64,000 nucleotides of DNA. It comes from SURF-33 sp964598885. Lineage in GTDB: Bacteria; Desulfobacterota; Desulfobacteria; Desulfobacterales; Desulfosalsimonadaceae. The notes beneath the pieces were generated by a model that searched no databases, was not told the DNA's origin, and was given only the letters and a program-made list of their open reading frames with translations. Position numbers and translations under genes: made by a program. Positions 44,719-54,003 of the stretch are shown here, in pieces (within the stretch, counting starts at the first letter, position 1; each line of letters opens with the position of its first letter). The stretch covers positions 1 to 64,000 of the forward strand of contig CAZRES010000005.1 of assembly GCA_964598885.1 (NCBI GenBank), in the 5' to 3' direction.

Positions 44719-46074
44719 ATGTCAGTCATCAAGGATGTTATCGACAAGGTAAAACAGCGGGACCCGGGTCAAAAGGAGTTTCATCAGGCCGTCATCGAGG
44801 TCTTGGAAACACTGGAGCCCACCACCACCCGGCATCCCGAGTTTGTCAAAGCGGGCATCTATGAGCGGATCGTGGAACCCGAAAGAGCCCTGCTTTTCCG
44901 TGTGCCGTGGGTCGATGACAAAGGAAATGTTCATGTGAACAGGGGGTTCCGGGTCCAGTTCAACAATGCCATTGGTCCGTTCAAAGGCGGCATCCGGTTT
45001 CATCCCTCCGTGAATTTGAGCATCATCAAATTTCTGGGCTTTGAGCAGATTTTTAAGAACTCTTTGACGACGCTTCCCATGGGCGGGGGCAAGGGCGGCT
45101 CGGATTTCGATCCCAAGGGCAAATCCGACGGCGAGATCATGCGTTTCTGCCAGGGCTTCATGCGGGAACTGTTCCGCCATATCGGGGCGGAAACCGACGT
45201 CCCGGCCGGCGACATTGGCGTGGGCGCGCGGGAAATCGGATATATGTACGGATATTACAAGAAAATCCGGAATGAACATACCGGCGTACTCACCGGAAAA
45301 GCCTTGGAATACGGTGGAAGCCTGATTCGGCCGGAGGCTACGGGATATGGTACCGTCTATTTTGCCGCGGAAATGCTGGCCACCCGGGGCTTGGATTTCA
45401 AAAACCGGCTGGTGGCCGTCTCCGGTTCCGGAAACGTGGCCCAGTATGCCATTGAAAAGGTCAATGAGCTGGGCGGTCGCGCCATCTCCGTATGCGATTC
45501 CAACGCCACGATCATTGATGAGCAGGGAATTGATCACGACAAATGCTGCTATATCATGGATCTGAAAAACATCCAGAGGGGCCGCGTCAAGGAATATGCC
45601 GATAAATACAAAAGCGTCTGCGTGGAAGGAAAAAATGTCTGGGATGTGATCCGGGAGCAGGGCATTCATGTGGATATCGCGCTACCCTGCGCCACCGAAA
45701 ATGAAATCAACGGCGAAAACGCGGCAGCCCTGCTGAAAAACGGCTGCATCTGCGTGGCCGAAGGCGCTAATATGCCGTCAACCCCGGAAGCGGTTAAACT
45801 ATATCAGGAAAACAATATCCTCTATGGGCCCGGCAAGGCAGCCAATGCCGGAGGAGTAGCCACTTCAGGCCTGGAAATGAGCCAGAACAGCCTGAAATTA
45901 TCCTGGACCCGGGCAGAAGTCGACAACCGGCTCCAAATCATTATGAAAAGCATTCACAAAGCCTGCCTCGACGCCTCCGAAGCCTACGGCAAACCCGGCG
46001 ACTACGTCATGGGCGCCAATATTGCCGGTTTCACCAAAGTCGCCAAGGCGATGCTCGCTTTTGGTGTTCTATAG
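44719..46074 (+). CDS. gdhA: NADP-type glutamate dehydrogenase
   Basis: A 451-residue enzyme of the hexameric, roughly 450-residue class, which makes glutamate from 2-oxoglutarate and ammonium. Motifs: GPFKGGIRFHPSVN, LPMGGGKGGSDFDPKGK (substrate-binding lysines), DVPAGDIGVGAREIGYMYG, and the NAD(P) fold VAVSGSGNVAQYAIEK; it ends GFTKVAKAMLAFGVL. AAGGAGG precedes the ATG. Upstream, TTGTTC and TATAAA about 16 bases apart (near 44669-44696) may be its promoter, and TTTACCGGTAAA at 44627-44638 is a perfect 12-base palindrome that could be an operator. Confidence 0.96.
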   Translation: MSVIKDVIDKVKQRDPGQKEFHQAVIEVLETLEPTTTRHPEFVKAGIYERIVEPERALLFRVPWVDDKGNVHVNRGFRVQFNNAIGPFKGGIRFHPSVNLSIIKFLGFEQIFKNSLTTLPMGGGKGGSDFDPKGKSDGEIMRFCQGFMRELFRHIGAETDVPAGDIGVGAREIGYMYGYYKKIRNEHTGVLTGKALEYGGSLIRPEATGYGTVYFAAEMLATRGLDFKNRLVAVSGSGNVAQYAIEKVNELGGRAISVCDSNATIIDEQGIDHDKCCYIMDLKNIQRGRVKEYADKYKSVCVEGKNVWDVIREQGIHVDIALPCATENEINGENAAALLKNGCICVAEGANMPSTPEAVKLYQENNILYGPGKAANAGGVATSGLEMSQNSLKLSWTRAEVDNRLQIIMKSIHKACLDASEAYGKPGDYVMGANIAGFTKVAKAMLAFGVL

Positions 46075-46090
46075 TTTTTTGGGATAGTGC

Positions 46091-46119
46091 TTGACTTTGA
46101 AGTTTGAGGGTTATATTTT
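46091..46119 (+). promoter_or_regulatory. Likely promoter of the cold-shock gene, with long leader
   Basis: TTGACT (46091-46096), 17 bases, TATTTT (46114-46119). Transcription from here would give an untranslated leader of about 150 nt before the cold-shock ATG at 46277, close to the long leaders known for cspA mRNAs. CACCC (46120-46124) can pair with GGGTG (46143-46147) in that leader. Confidence 0.5.
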
Positions 46120-46276
46120 CACCCCTGATGGAGCACCCGGCAGGGTGTGGGAAAAAGTTGGATACGGACATGCCGAAGTACACCTGGCGGACGGATGGCG
46201 AGTCGCCGGGATGGTTTTCTTCCAGTCATGATGGTCATCCGACTTTGATTAAACAAGAATAAGGAGGATGTTAGTA

Positions 46277-46477
46277 ATGACGGAAGGAACGGTAAAGTGG
46301 TTTAATGAGCAAAAAGGGTTTGGGTTCATCGAGAAAGATGAAGGCGGCGATGTGTTCGTTCATTTCAGCGCCATTCAGTCAAGCGGTTTTAAGACGCTTC
46401 ATGAGGGTCAGCGCGTAAAATTTGACGTCAAGGACGGTCAGAAGGGTCCGGCAGCAGAGAACGTGACGCCCCTGTAA
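46277..46477 (+). CDS. Cold-shock protein, CspA family
   Basis: A 66-residue single cold-shock domain: TEGTVKWFNEQKGFGFIEKD with the RNP1 motif KGFGFI, and DVFVHFSAI with RNP2. It binds single-stranded RNA or DNA and acts as an RNA chaperone. The ATG at 46277 is nine bases after AGGAGG; an in-frame ATG at 46268 lies directly against that site and cannot use it. A strong terminator follows. Confidence 0.96.
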   Translation: MTEGTVKWFNEQKGFGFIEKDEGGDVFVHFSAIQSSGFKTLHEGQRVKFDVKDGQKGPAAENVTPL

Positions 46478-46498
46478 CATACCGCATACCGCAAACGC

Positions 46499-46538
46499 AA
46501 CACCCCGGCGCCTCTGGTGTAACCGGGGTGTTTTTTTT
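46499..46538 (+). terminator. Rho-independent terminator of the cold-shock gene
   Basis: AACACCCCGG pairs perfectly with CCGGGGTGTT (10-base stem, 14-base loop), followed directly by a run of eight T. The T run touches the stop of the convergent metallo-hydrolase gene (46537). That gene therefore also ends at this hairpin, which on the reverse strand is followed by TTGCGTTTGC and is likely weaker. Confidence 0.9.
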
Positions 46539-47481
46539 ATGGGAACAACACGACTTTTTGTCCAAGAGGCAGGAATGTGGCGGAAATGCCCGGAGAACCG
46601 GCTACGGATTGTTCAAATTCCTTCATGTTCACGCCCATCAGACAGGAAACCCCGGCATCCAGGGGAGCGAAAAAATTGTCGTAATGAATGGGGATCACCC
46701 GACCGGCGTGGACCGGTTTCACCACATGGGTGAGAAGGGAAGGCGTGTCTTTGCGGCCTCCCAGGCTTAAGAAAACGGCTTCCGCGGAAATATTTTCGAA
46801 AATCCCGGGCATGATGCCGGCGCTGCCATAGTGCAACAGTGTGCCCCGGGGATGGGACAGGACAATGGCGTAAGTCCCTCCTTCGCGGTACGCGGAAGCC
46901 GGCGCCGGCGGCCGCAAGGGTTCGGTGATTTCTCCGGGCCAGGGGATGCGGCCGAAAAAAACCGGGCTGTGCATGCTTTTAATAAAGGTGGCCGTAAATT
47001 TTCCCATGACCATGGGCTCGCCGCCGGCGATGACCCGGATTTGTTTTTCCGGAAGGCCGGCGCCCCGGGCCACGCTGGCCGTGCTGCGGGAACCGGCGAT
47101 CACGGCCCCGGTCCGGGCCGCGAAATAGGGCGCGTCCATGGCGTGATCATAATGGGAATGGCTGATTAAAACCGCGGCGGCGTGTTGGCCGCCGGTAATT
47201 TTAATCCATTTGTCGATCTGCTCGTGTTTGGGGTTCAACTTGAAACCGAGCCCGACATTCAAAAGTCCGTAGCGGCTGACAAACGGGTCGATATAAATGC
47301 CCGTCTCGCCGTCGGTAATATAGAGGCCGGCCGTTCCCATCCAGACGACCCGCACCGCCCCTTCCCCCGTTTCCGCGGAAATTACAGGCCCGCTGTGATG
47401 CGGCGCCGGCGGACCTGCACAGGCGGCAAGCACCGGGAGTGTGGCCATCATCCAGAAGATTCGTTTTATCCGTACCGGCAT
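46537..47481 (-). CDS. MBL-fold metal-dependent hydrolase, exported lipoprotein
   Basis: A 314-residue protein from the ATG at 47481, which AGGAGC supports; a longer frame to 47604 is rejected. It begins with a lipoprotein signal (MMATLPVLAACAG, lipobox LAAC). The metallo-beta-lactamase fold shows SHSHYDHAMDAP (the HxHxDH metal site) and the final His in PVHAGRVIPIHYDNFFAPLD. It resembles the UlaG-like/MBL hydrolases that often act on unknown small substrates. It probably sits in the periplasm or outer membrane. It converges on the cold-shock gene. Confidence 0.87.
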   Translation of the reverse strand: MPVRIKRIFWMMATLPVLAACAGPPAPHHSGPVISAETGEGAVRVVWMGTAGLYITDGETGIYIDPFVSRYGLLNVGLGFKLNPKHEQIDKWIKITGGQHAAAVLISHSHYDHAMDAPYFAARTGAVIAGSRSTASVARGAGLPEKQIRVIAGGEPMVMGKFTATFIKSMHSPVFFGRIPWPGEITEPLRPPAPASAYREGGTYAIVLSHPRGTLLHYGSAGIMPGIFENISAEAVFLSLGGRKDTPSLLTHVVKPVHAGRVIPIHYDNFFAPLDAGVSCLMGVNMKEFEQSVAGSPGISATFLPLGQKVVLFP

Positions 47482-47640
47482 TTTTGCTCCTGAAAAGGAT
47501 GTTTTCACAAGGTATTTGTAGTCGGCTTTTGTCCGGTTGTCAATTTGATGTGGCAATTGAATGAAAACCTGTGATATAAAAACCAAAAATTTTGCAAATG
47601 CCAAGGTGGATGCCGTGCACGCAACTCAAGCCGGCAGCAA

Positions 47641-50157
47641 ATGATCATGTCCCGTGCTGCCTTGAAAAAAGACCGAATCAATCCGCGATTCGTTGCGGCG
47701 ACAACTTCTTCGACGGTCGCGGAAGCTTCCCGGGGCTTACCGGTTATTTTTCGGACCAATGGAATTTATATTCTTGCCGCGCTGCTGCTTATCGTGCAGT
47801 TTGCCGTATTCCACGATTATATCTTTCTGCAAAAACTCTACCTGTTTCTCGATATCGGCAGCGATTCCTATAATATTTATTATCCCAATCTGGTTCATGA
47901 CGCCCGATACCTTCGAACCGAGGGGATCCCGACCTGGTCCTTTTACAAGGGGATGGGAGAAGCCGTCTTTCCCGGCGGCATCCAGAACCCGTTTACGCTG
48001 TTTCTGTATGCGCTTGGACCGGACCGGCTCGGATACGGCATCATCTTTGTGGAACTCAGTAAAAGTTTTTTAACCGGCCTGCTCTTTTATGCCTATTTCG
48101 GCCTGCTCGGATTGTCTCCTGTTACACGAATTATCAGCGGAATATCGGCGGCGTTTTTCGGATACTTGATCCTCGGTTCCAGCGGCTGGTACGCGCATTC
48201 GTTAAACGTGCTGTTTTTTGCCCTTGTTCTGGTCGCTTTCGAGCTTTTTTATGTCAGAAAGAACTGGCTGCTTTTTCCCGTGGCGATTTTTTTTATCGCG
48301 TCGAATCCATTCCGGCTCTATCTTTACGGACTTTTCCTGTTTTTCTACGCGGTAATGCGGATGGTCGGCGATGAAAAGATGGGATTCCGGCAGTCGATTC
48401 AGTTTTTATGTGGATTGGCGGGCGCCGGGATTCTCGGACTCGGCATGAGTCTGCCTTTTTTTTATGACTCCCTGATGGATATGATTAACAGTCCCCGGGT
48501 GTCCGGGGACGTCAAGGTTTCAGAGGAACTGGCGTCTCTGGCAATATTTTCTCCGGCGGACCGGCTCCAGGCGGTCACCGCCCTGATGCGCTTATTCTCA
48601 AATGACCTGCTGGGCGTAGGTTCCGGATACAGAGGATGGTATAATTATCTGGAGGCGCCGGTGTTTTATGCGGGCCTGATTCCCCTCCTTTTGGTGCCCG
48701 GTGCGTTTTTTTATCTGGACCGAAGGAAACGGTTCATATACGCGCTCTTTTGTCTGCTCTGGATTATTCCGGTGGTGTTTCCCTATTTCCGGCATGCGCT
48801 TTATGTTTTTATGGGCAATTATTACAAACACGGCCTGTCCATGTTTATCCCGTTTATTGTACTGCTGTCTGGTGCATACGGACTGGAAAATCTTATTGCC
48901 CGGAAAAAGCTGCGATGGTTTCCGGTGCTGCTGGCCGCCACGCTGGGCGTTCTGCTGGCAATGCTTTTTTTTCCGTATTTTGCGGGCATGCCCCAGGCCG
49001 GCCAGGGCATCATTCGTCCCGATATCCGATGGCTTGTCGCCGGTTTTCTGGCAGCTCATGCCCTTATTTTATACGGTTTATATCATGTGCGTTTCCGGTC
49101 CATGGCTGTTCCGGTCCTGATCATTCTGGCATGCGTTGAGGCAGGCGTTTTTTCATATGTGACGGTTAACCAGCGCCAGGCCCTCACCCGTCAGCAGTTT
49201 GAGGCGCCTGTTGGATATAATGATCGCAGCCTGGATGCTATCGCCTATCTTAACAGAGTTGACGATGGCTTTTACCGGATCAACAAGGATTTTTCATCCT
49301 CTCTGGCAGAGGTCAGCAGCTTAAACGACGCCATGGTTCAGGGGTATTTCGGCACCCCATCCTATTCTTCTTTCAACCGTCAGGAATATATTGATTTTCT
49401 TCGAATCTCCGAAGTGATCGCGCCCGGCCGGGAAAATGAAACCCGCTGGGCCGTGGGATTGCTTCAACGTCCCTTTCTCCAGGCGGTGTTTGCCGTTAAA
49501 TACAATTTATTGAAAACACAGGACTATAAAAAACGGGACTCCTTATATAACGTAATTTACCGTCCGGTGAAGCGTTTCGGGGACGTGGAAATTTTGGAGA
49601 ATAATTTTTTCCTTCCCCTGGGGTTTGCCTGTGACGCGTTCATGCTTGAGGCGGATTATACGTTGTTGAGCCGGACGCATAAAGACATGGCCCTGTTTGA
49701 GGCGGTGGTGACCGACCACGATCTTCCGGGACTGCAGCGGATCTCGTCCGAAAAGATGGCGGCCCGGCTAAAGACATACCGGTTGAACGCGTTTCTGGAA
49801 AACGTCGTTCGGAAACGCGACAGCGCCATGCGGCTGACGGAATTCAGGCAGGATCGCATCAAGGGCGAGATCGCGCTGGAGCAGACGGCCCTGGTGTTTT
49901 TCGCGGTTCCCATGGATCCCGGATGGCGGGCGCTGGTCAATGGCCAGCCACATCCGCTGATCAAAGCCAATATTGGATTTATGGGAATGGTATTGGATAA
50001 GGGTCATCATGATATTGTGATTAAATATTCAGTTCCATATATAAAATCAGTGATTTATATCGCTCTGATCTGCTTGGTCATATATGGTGTTCTGGCGGTT
50101 CGGCGGCGGATTCGTATGGGCCGGACTGCTGGAACCATCTGTCAAAAAGTCGTGTAA
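47641..50157 (+). CDS. YfhO-like large multipass membrane protein
   Basis: An 838-residue protein with a dozen or so hydrophobic helices through residues 35-530 (ILAALLLIVQFAVFHDYIF, LGLSPVTRIISGISAAFFGYLI, LLFPVAIFFIASNPFRLYLYGLF and others), then a soluble C-terminal part typical of the YfhO family: FFAVPMDPGWRALVNGQPHPLIKAN, GFMGMVLDKGHHDIVIKY and a final helix. YfhO proteins are GT-C-like glycosyltransferases implicated in decorating lipoteichoic acid or other envelope polymers. Start is at 47641 or at the ATG at 47647; both lack a clear ribosome site. A flippase gene follows 44 bases later, suggesting cell-surface polysaccharide work. Confidence 0.82.
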   Translation: MIMSRAALKKDRINPRFVAATTSSTVAEASRGLPVIFRTNGIYILAALLLIVQFAVFHDYIFLQKLYLFLDIGSDSYNIYYPNLVHDARYLRTEGIPTWSFYKGMGEAVFPGGIQNPFTLFLYALGPDRLGYGIIFVELSKSFLTGLLFYAYFGLLGLSPVTRIISGISAAFFGYLILGSSGWYAHSLNVLFFALVLVAFELFYVRKNWLLFPVAIFFIASNPFRLYLYGLFLFFYAVMRMVGDEKMGFRQSIQFLCGLAGAGILGLGMSLPFFYDSLMDMINSPRVSGDVKVSEELASLAIFSPADRLQAVTALMRLFSNDLLGVGSGYRGWYNYLEAPVFYAGLIPLLLVPGAFFYLDRRKRFIYALFCLLWIIPVVFPYFRHALYVFMGNYYKHGLSMFIPFIVLLSGAYGLENLIARKKLRWFPVLLAATLGVLLAMLFFPYFAGMPQAGQGIIRPDIRWLVAGFLAAHALILYGLYHVRFRSMAVPVLIILACVEAGVFSYVTVNQRQALTRQQFEAPVGYNDRSLDAIAYLNRVDDGFYRINKDFSSSLAEVSSLNDAMVQGYFGTPSYSSFNRQEYIDFLRISEVIAPGRENETRWAVGLLQRPFLQAVFAVKYNLLKTQDYKKRDSLYNVIYRPVKRFGDVEILENNFFLPLGFACDAFMLEADYTLLSRTHKDMALFEAVVTDHDLPGLQRISSEKMAARLKTYRLNAFLENVVRKRDSAMRLTEFRQDRIKGEIALEQTALVFFAVPMDPGWRALVNGQPHPLIKANIGFMGMVLDKGHHDIVIKYSVPYIKSVIYIALICLVIYGVLAVRRRIRMGRTAGTICQKVV

Positions 50158-50201
50158 ACCACCTGAAATCCAACTATTAAACCCAAGGAGCGGATCCCGC
50201 C

Positions 50202-51461
50202 GTGATTGTCGACTGGTTAAAAAAAGAACTGGCGGCCGGCAAAGAGCTGATCATCTATGGAATTCTCAGGGTCGGCGGCGAGGCGTCGTCGTTTCTGATT
50301 CCCATCATTTTAGCTACTCAGTTTTCTCCTGATATTTTAGGATCGTATACCCTGGGCATGATGATCGTCTACTTTGCCAACACGGTATTGATTACATCCT
50401 CTGGCAAACCGGCGGTGATTCACGCCGGCATGGAGCTCAGGCATAGCAATAAAATCAACCGGACCATGACGGCCCGGCTGGTTATTATCGTCCTGGCCGC
50501 GGCGGTGTTCTTTGTTTTTCTGGCCGCCCTGCAACATCCTGTCATGCGATTTACCGGTCTGACGCGTTTACAGAGTTATCTTCTTTTGCCGGTACTGGTC
50601 GGTTTTTCCCTTACCAGTTTTATATCCACCCTGTTTTTCGCCCTGGGGCGGCGGGTCGCGGCCTCGGTGTATCTTTGCGTCACGGCCGGCTTTTCCCTCG
50701 CTTACCTGGTTTTGGTTTATGTTTTTGCCGACTTTACATTGACGAACGTGCTGTTGATGTTTTTTATCGCCCCGATTGCCACATCCACTCTAATGTGGTT
50801 TTGGGTCGACCGCGGCAAAGCGCTGCCGCTTTCCTATGACAGGGAGGCGTTAATCCGGCTGGCCCATTTCACCAAGTGGATGATTATGGGGGGGGCGGCG
50901 GTCTATCTGCTGAAATGGGGCGACAATATCATTTTGCGCCTGTTTGTTTCCATGGATGACATCGGCGTCTATAACCTCGGGTATCAGTTTTTCAAGGGAA
51001 CCATCATGGGAATAGATTTCGTAAAATACTATTTTCTTCCCTTCATTGCCCTCCATATCGCCGATCCGGAAAAAATTGCTTATTATTTAAATGTCAAGCG
51101 GACCAAGCTGGTGATCCTGGGATTTCTGCTTCTGCTGGCGCTTTTTATGATTATGCCCTATCTGGTGGGATCCTTGTATAAGGAGCACTACCGGGACGCC
51201 GCACTGGTGTGTCGCATGCTGCTGGTCGGGTCGGCCTTTTATCTCTACAGCAGTTTTTATGATCCCGTGTTGGAAACCCTTGGGAAATACAAGGTTGTGC
51301 AGGCCATGCTGGTGGGGACGGTCTGCTTCAACCTGGTCCTGGATTATGTGCTGATCAGCCGCATGGGAATTTTAGGCGCGGCCGTTGCCACCACGTTAAG
51401 TTATGTGGTCCTTTCCGTGATAAAGACGGTTTATTTCCGGTGCTTGACGGGCCGTTGGTGA
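50202..51461 (+). CDS. Polysaccharide flippase/O-antigen transporter-like protein (MOP superfamily)
   Basis: A 419-residue integral membrane protein with about twelve helices. Recognisable parts: IYGILRVGGEASSFLIPIILATQFSPD at the start, FALGRRVAASVYLCVTAGFSLAYL, TKWMIMGGAAVYLLKWGDNIILRLFVSMDDIGVYNLGYQF, and GILGAAVATTLSYVVLSVI at the end. These are typical of Wzx-like flippases that move lipid-linked sugars across the inner membrane. The GTG start at 50202 follows AAGGAGCGG by about eight bases. It pairs with the YfhO-like gene just upstream. The transported glycan is unknown. Confidence 0.85.
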   Translation: MIVDWLKKELAAGKELIIYGILRVGGEASSFLIPIILATQFSPDILGSYTLGMMIVYFANTVLITSSGKPAVIHAGMELRHSNKINRTMTARLVIIVLAAAVFFVFLAALQHPVMRFTGLTRLQSYLLLPVLVGFSLTSFISTLFFALGRRVAASVYLCVTAGFSLAYLVLVYVFADFTLTNVLLMFFIAPIATSTLMWFWVDRGKALPLSYDREALIRLAHFTKWMIMGGAAVYLLKWGDNIILRLFVSMDDIGVYNLGYQFFKGTIMGIDFVKYYFLPFIALHIADPEKIAYYLNVKRTKLVILGFLLLLALFMIMPYLVGSLYKEHYRDAALVCRMLLVGSAFYLYSSFYDPVLETLGKYKVVQAMLVGTVCFNLVLDYVLISRMGILGAAVATTLSYVVLSVIKTVYFRCLTGRW

Positions 51462-51519
51462 TCAAAAGCCTATATTTAAAAGAAGACGGTGAAACGGCAT
51501 ATATGGAAAGCAAGAAGGA

Positions 51520-52413
51520 TTATGCGACCCGGGATGAAAACTGATCGAGCCGATCGTCTTTTTCCGTCCAGATGCTGTTTAACCATTTTGAAAAGTGCGC
51601 TTTAAACTCCGGATCCGTGAAATAATTGCCCACAAGATCCGGCGTCGTTTCCCGGGTCCGCACGTCAACAATGATTTTTTTGGGTTTGCCGCAGAAATAG
51701 TCCCACAGACCGGGCGCACCCTCCGGATAAAAAATGGTGACGTCGATGATATGCGCCAGATAATCACCCATGGCATACATTACCAAGGCGGTGCCGCCGG
51801 CTTTGGGGCGCAACAGGTGACGAAAGGGAGAATTCTGCTTCTGATGTTTTTGCCGGGTGAAACGGGTTCCTTCGGGAAAATTCATGATGGTGACCGGTGT
51901 GGTTTTATATTTTTTGCAGACCTTTCGGGTTGCTTCGAGGTCCTTGCCCTTTAAATGGGGATTTTTTGATAAAAATTCCTTGGAATATCGTTTCATAATC
52001 GGAAAATCCAGGGCCCAGAAGCAGAACCCCATCATGGGAATCCAGAGAAGTTCTTTTTTGATGAAAAATTTATAAGGCGGGAGTTTTCGATGAAACACCC
52101 GAAGCAGCACCAGGATATCCACCCATGACTGGTGGTTGGATAAAATCAAGGTCCATCGGTTGGCGCATATCTTATCCGCTCCGTTGATTTCCCATTCGAC
52201 CGGGCTGAAAATCCGGTGGGTCTGGTTTACGCAGAAAACCCACCAGTAGCTTGCGAGTCTGTCCAGTATCCGGCTGCAGGCAATGCGGACAGAAGTTACG
52301 GGAAGGACTAATTTAAAAAGAGCAACGATCAAAAAGATAACGAAAACGACAAACGTGAAAATCACATAAACCAGAAAGACAACAACGCCGCGCACCGGGT
52401 AAGGCAGAAACAT
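51520..52413 (-). CDS. 1-acyl-glycerol-3-phosphate acyltransferase family protein (PlsC/YihG-like)
   Basis: A 297-residue membrane acyltransferase. It has a long hydrophobic start (VRGVVVFLVYVIFTFVVFVIFLIVALFKLVLP), the catalytic motif LSNHQSWVDILVLLRVF (NHxxxxD), FFIKKELLWIPMMGF and the FPEGTRF substrate motif. It adds a fatty acyl chain to lysophosphatidic acid or a similar lysolipid. The architecture is closer to the YihG/YihG-like group than to short PlsC. It is convergent with the flippase and divergent from the thioesterase operon. Confidence 0.9.
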   Translation of the reverse strand: MFLPYPVRGVVVFLVYVIFTFVVFVIFLIVALFKLVLPVTSVRIACSRILDRLASYWWVFCVNQTHRIFSPVEWEINGADKICANRWTLILSNHQSWVDILVLLRVFHRKLPPYKFFIKKELLWIPMMGFCFWALDFPIMKRYSKEFLSKNPHLKGKDLEATRKVCKKYKTTPVTIMNFPEGTRFTRQKHQKQNSPFRHLLRPKAGGTALVMYAMGDYLAHIIDVTIFYPEGAPGLWDYFCGKPKKIIVDVRTRETTPDLVGNYFTDPEFKAHFSKWLNSIWTEKDDRLDQFSSRVA

Positions 52414-52560
52414 CTCGGCTCACTTTCGCATGGAGAATTGACGGGCTCGCAAAAAAGATGTTTGTGACGGTTTTCCATGTCTACTTAAAAGGTATCGAAG
52501 CATGATCGATCCGGTGTGTCAAGGCCGAATTCTGTTCCGGAATCCGGTGTAAAAAATAGA

Positions 52561-52601
52561 AACAAAATTTGTTACCGCCCTAAAAATTCGAATTTTACGG
52601 G
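52561..52601. promoter_or_regulatory. Two palindromes in the divergent intergenic region
   Basis: AACAAA-A-TTTGTT at 52561-52573, and the perfect 14-base AAAATTCGAATTTT at 52583-52596, which lies inside a longer imperfect dyad (CCC at 52578-52580, GGG at 52599-52601). They occupy the 295-base gap between the divergent acyltransferase (start 52413) and the thioesterase operon (52709). The spacing suggests operator sites for a regulator I cannot identify. The rest of the gap is AT-rich and holds no gene. Confidence 0.45.
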
Positions 52602-52708
52602 ACCATTACTATTTGAATATTGAAAAAAAGATGCCGCCTGGATAGAATGCCATATTCCTGGGCGTTTTCGTAAAACCCATAACTTGTTAACTTCAAAAAG
52701 GATTTTTC

Positions 52709-53140
52709 ATGAAAAACACCCTAAAACAAGGATTGTCGCATGAGTTTATTTATAGGGTTCCGGAGAACAAAACCGTGCCGCATCTGTATCCGGAAGCCTC
52801 CGAGTTCCAGGAAATGCCCCGGGTTCTGGCCACGGGTTTTCTGGTCGGATTGATTGAATGGACCTGCATACAGGCCATCCATTCTCACATTGACTGGCCG
52901 GCGGAACAGACCGTTGGCACATCGATCCACATTCAGCATATGGCGGCCACACCGCCGGGATGCGATGTGACGGTGAATGTGCGTCTGCTCGCTCGGGAAG
53001 AGCGGAAATTGACGTTTGCGGTGGAAGCCTCGGATAATGTGGATACCATCTGCAAGGGCACCCATGAACGGTTTGTAATTAACGCGGAGAAATTTGCCGC
53101 CAAAATTGCCGGGAAAATAGAACAAACCGGAGAACATTAG
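52709..53140 (+). CDS. Hot-dog fold thioesterase (FlK-like)
   Basis: A 143-residue single hot-dog domain. The pattern RVPENKTVPHLYPEASEF and RVLATGFLVGLIEWTCIQAI, then QTVGTSIHIQHMAATPPGCDVTVNVRL, matches the fluoroacetyl-CoA thioesterase-like family, in which the conserved Glu/Thr/His residues of these blocks form the active site. A general acyl-CoA hydrolysis role is likelier than fluoroacetate resistance. AAAGGA is near the ATG. The next gene follows after two bases. Confidence 0.85.
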   Translation: MKNTLKQGLSHEFIYRVPENKTVPHLYPEASEFQEMPRVLATGFLVGLIEWTCIQAIHSHIDWPAEQTVGTSIHIQHMAATPPGCDVTVNVRLLAREERKLTFAVEASDNVDTICKGTHERFVINAEKFAAKIAGKIEQTGEH

Positions 53141-53142
53141 TC

Positions 53143-54003
53143 ATGCCGTATCGACTCGTCGCCGGCCTTTTCATGGCCTGCTTACTGCTGCTGACCTGGA
53201 ATACCGGCAAAATCTGCGCCCAAGATGATTATTTCCAGCCGATTGATAACGGACTGCATGTGGGCCGTTTTATGGCGCCCATGCCTTCGTCGTCCGGGGA
53301 TTCAAGAATTCTGGTGATCCGTATCAACCCGGCGCAATATGGTTTCCGGCTGCTCAATGCCCGCGAACTGGAAAACAAAGGCATGACCGTCAAGGAGTGG
53401 TGCAAAACGTATAAATTGATCGGAGGAATCAATGCCGGCATGTTTCAAGAAGATTATCTGACCCATGCGGGTTATATGAAGAACAGCGGGCATATCCATA
53501 ATGCCGGCATCAGCTCCAATTATATGTCAGCCCTGGCATTCGATCCTGCTGTCCCGAATGTGGATGGGATCCGCATTTTTGATCTGGATGAGATCGCTTT
53601 GTCCGATATTGCAAAACAGTATCATACGGTTATTCAAAATCTGCGGCTGATCAAGCGTCCCCGGGAGAATAAGTGGTCGCCACAGAAGAAAACCTGGAGC
53701 GAGGCGGCTCTAGGCCAGGACAAAGATGGAAATATGCTGTTTATTTTTTCCCGATCGCCTTATTCCATGCATGATTTTAACAAAATCCTGCTCGCGCTCC
53801 CCATTGATATCGTCTGTGCGCAGCATCTGGAAGGCGGAACCCAGGCGTCCCTTTATTTTTCGCACAAAGAGATTGAAATCGAAGAGCGGGGCTGCATTCA
53901 GCAGGATTGCAGCAAAGCCGACGCACTGGAGGGGGGCTGGCGAATACCCAATATTCTCGGATTCTACAAAAAACCCATGATCAAGGGAGGATTCCATGAG
54001 TGA
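53143..54003 (+). CDS. Exported phosphodiester glycosidase (NAGPA/DUF2233) family protein
   Basis: A 286-residue protein with a signal peptide (LVAGLFMACLLLLTWNTG, then KICAQ). The NAGPA-like domain includes KLIGGINAGMFQEDYLTHAGYM, NSGHIHNAGISSNYMSALAFDP, LFIFSRSPYSMHDFNKIL and the LEGGTQASLYF active-site segment. Family members cleave sugar-phosphodiester links outside the cytoplasm, for example in exopolysaccharide or peptidoglycan turnover; the bacterial substrate is unknown. It starts two bases after the thioesterase stop and overlaps the Fe-S gene by eight bases. Confidence 0.87.
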   Translation: MPYRLVAGLFMACLLLLTWNTGKICAQDDYFQPIDNGLHVGRFMAPMPSSSGDSRILVIRINPAQYGFRLLNARELENKGMTVKEWCKTYKLIGGINAGMFQEDYLTHAGYMKNSGHIHNAGISSNYMSALAFDPAVPNVDGIRIFDLDEIALSDIAKQYHTVIQNLRLIKRPRENKWSPQKKTWSEAALGQDKDGNMLFIFSRSPYSMHDFNKILLALPIDIVCAQHLEGGTQASLYFSHKEIEIEERGCIQQDCSKADALEGGWRIPNILGFYKKPMIKGGFHE

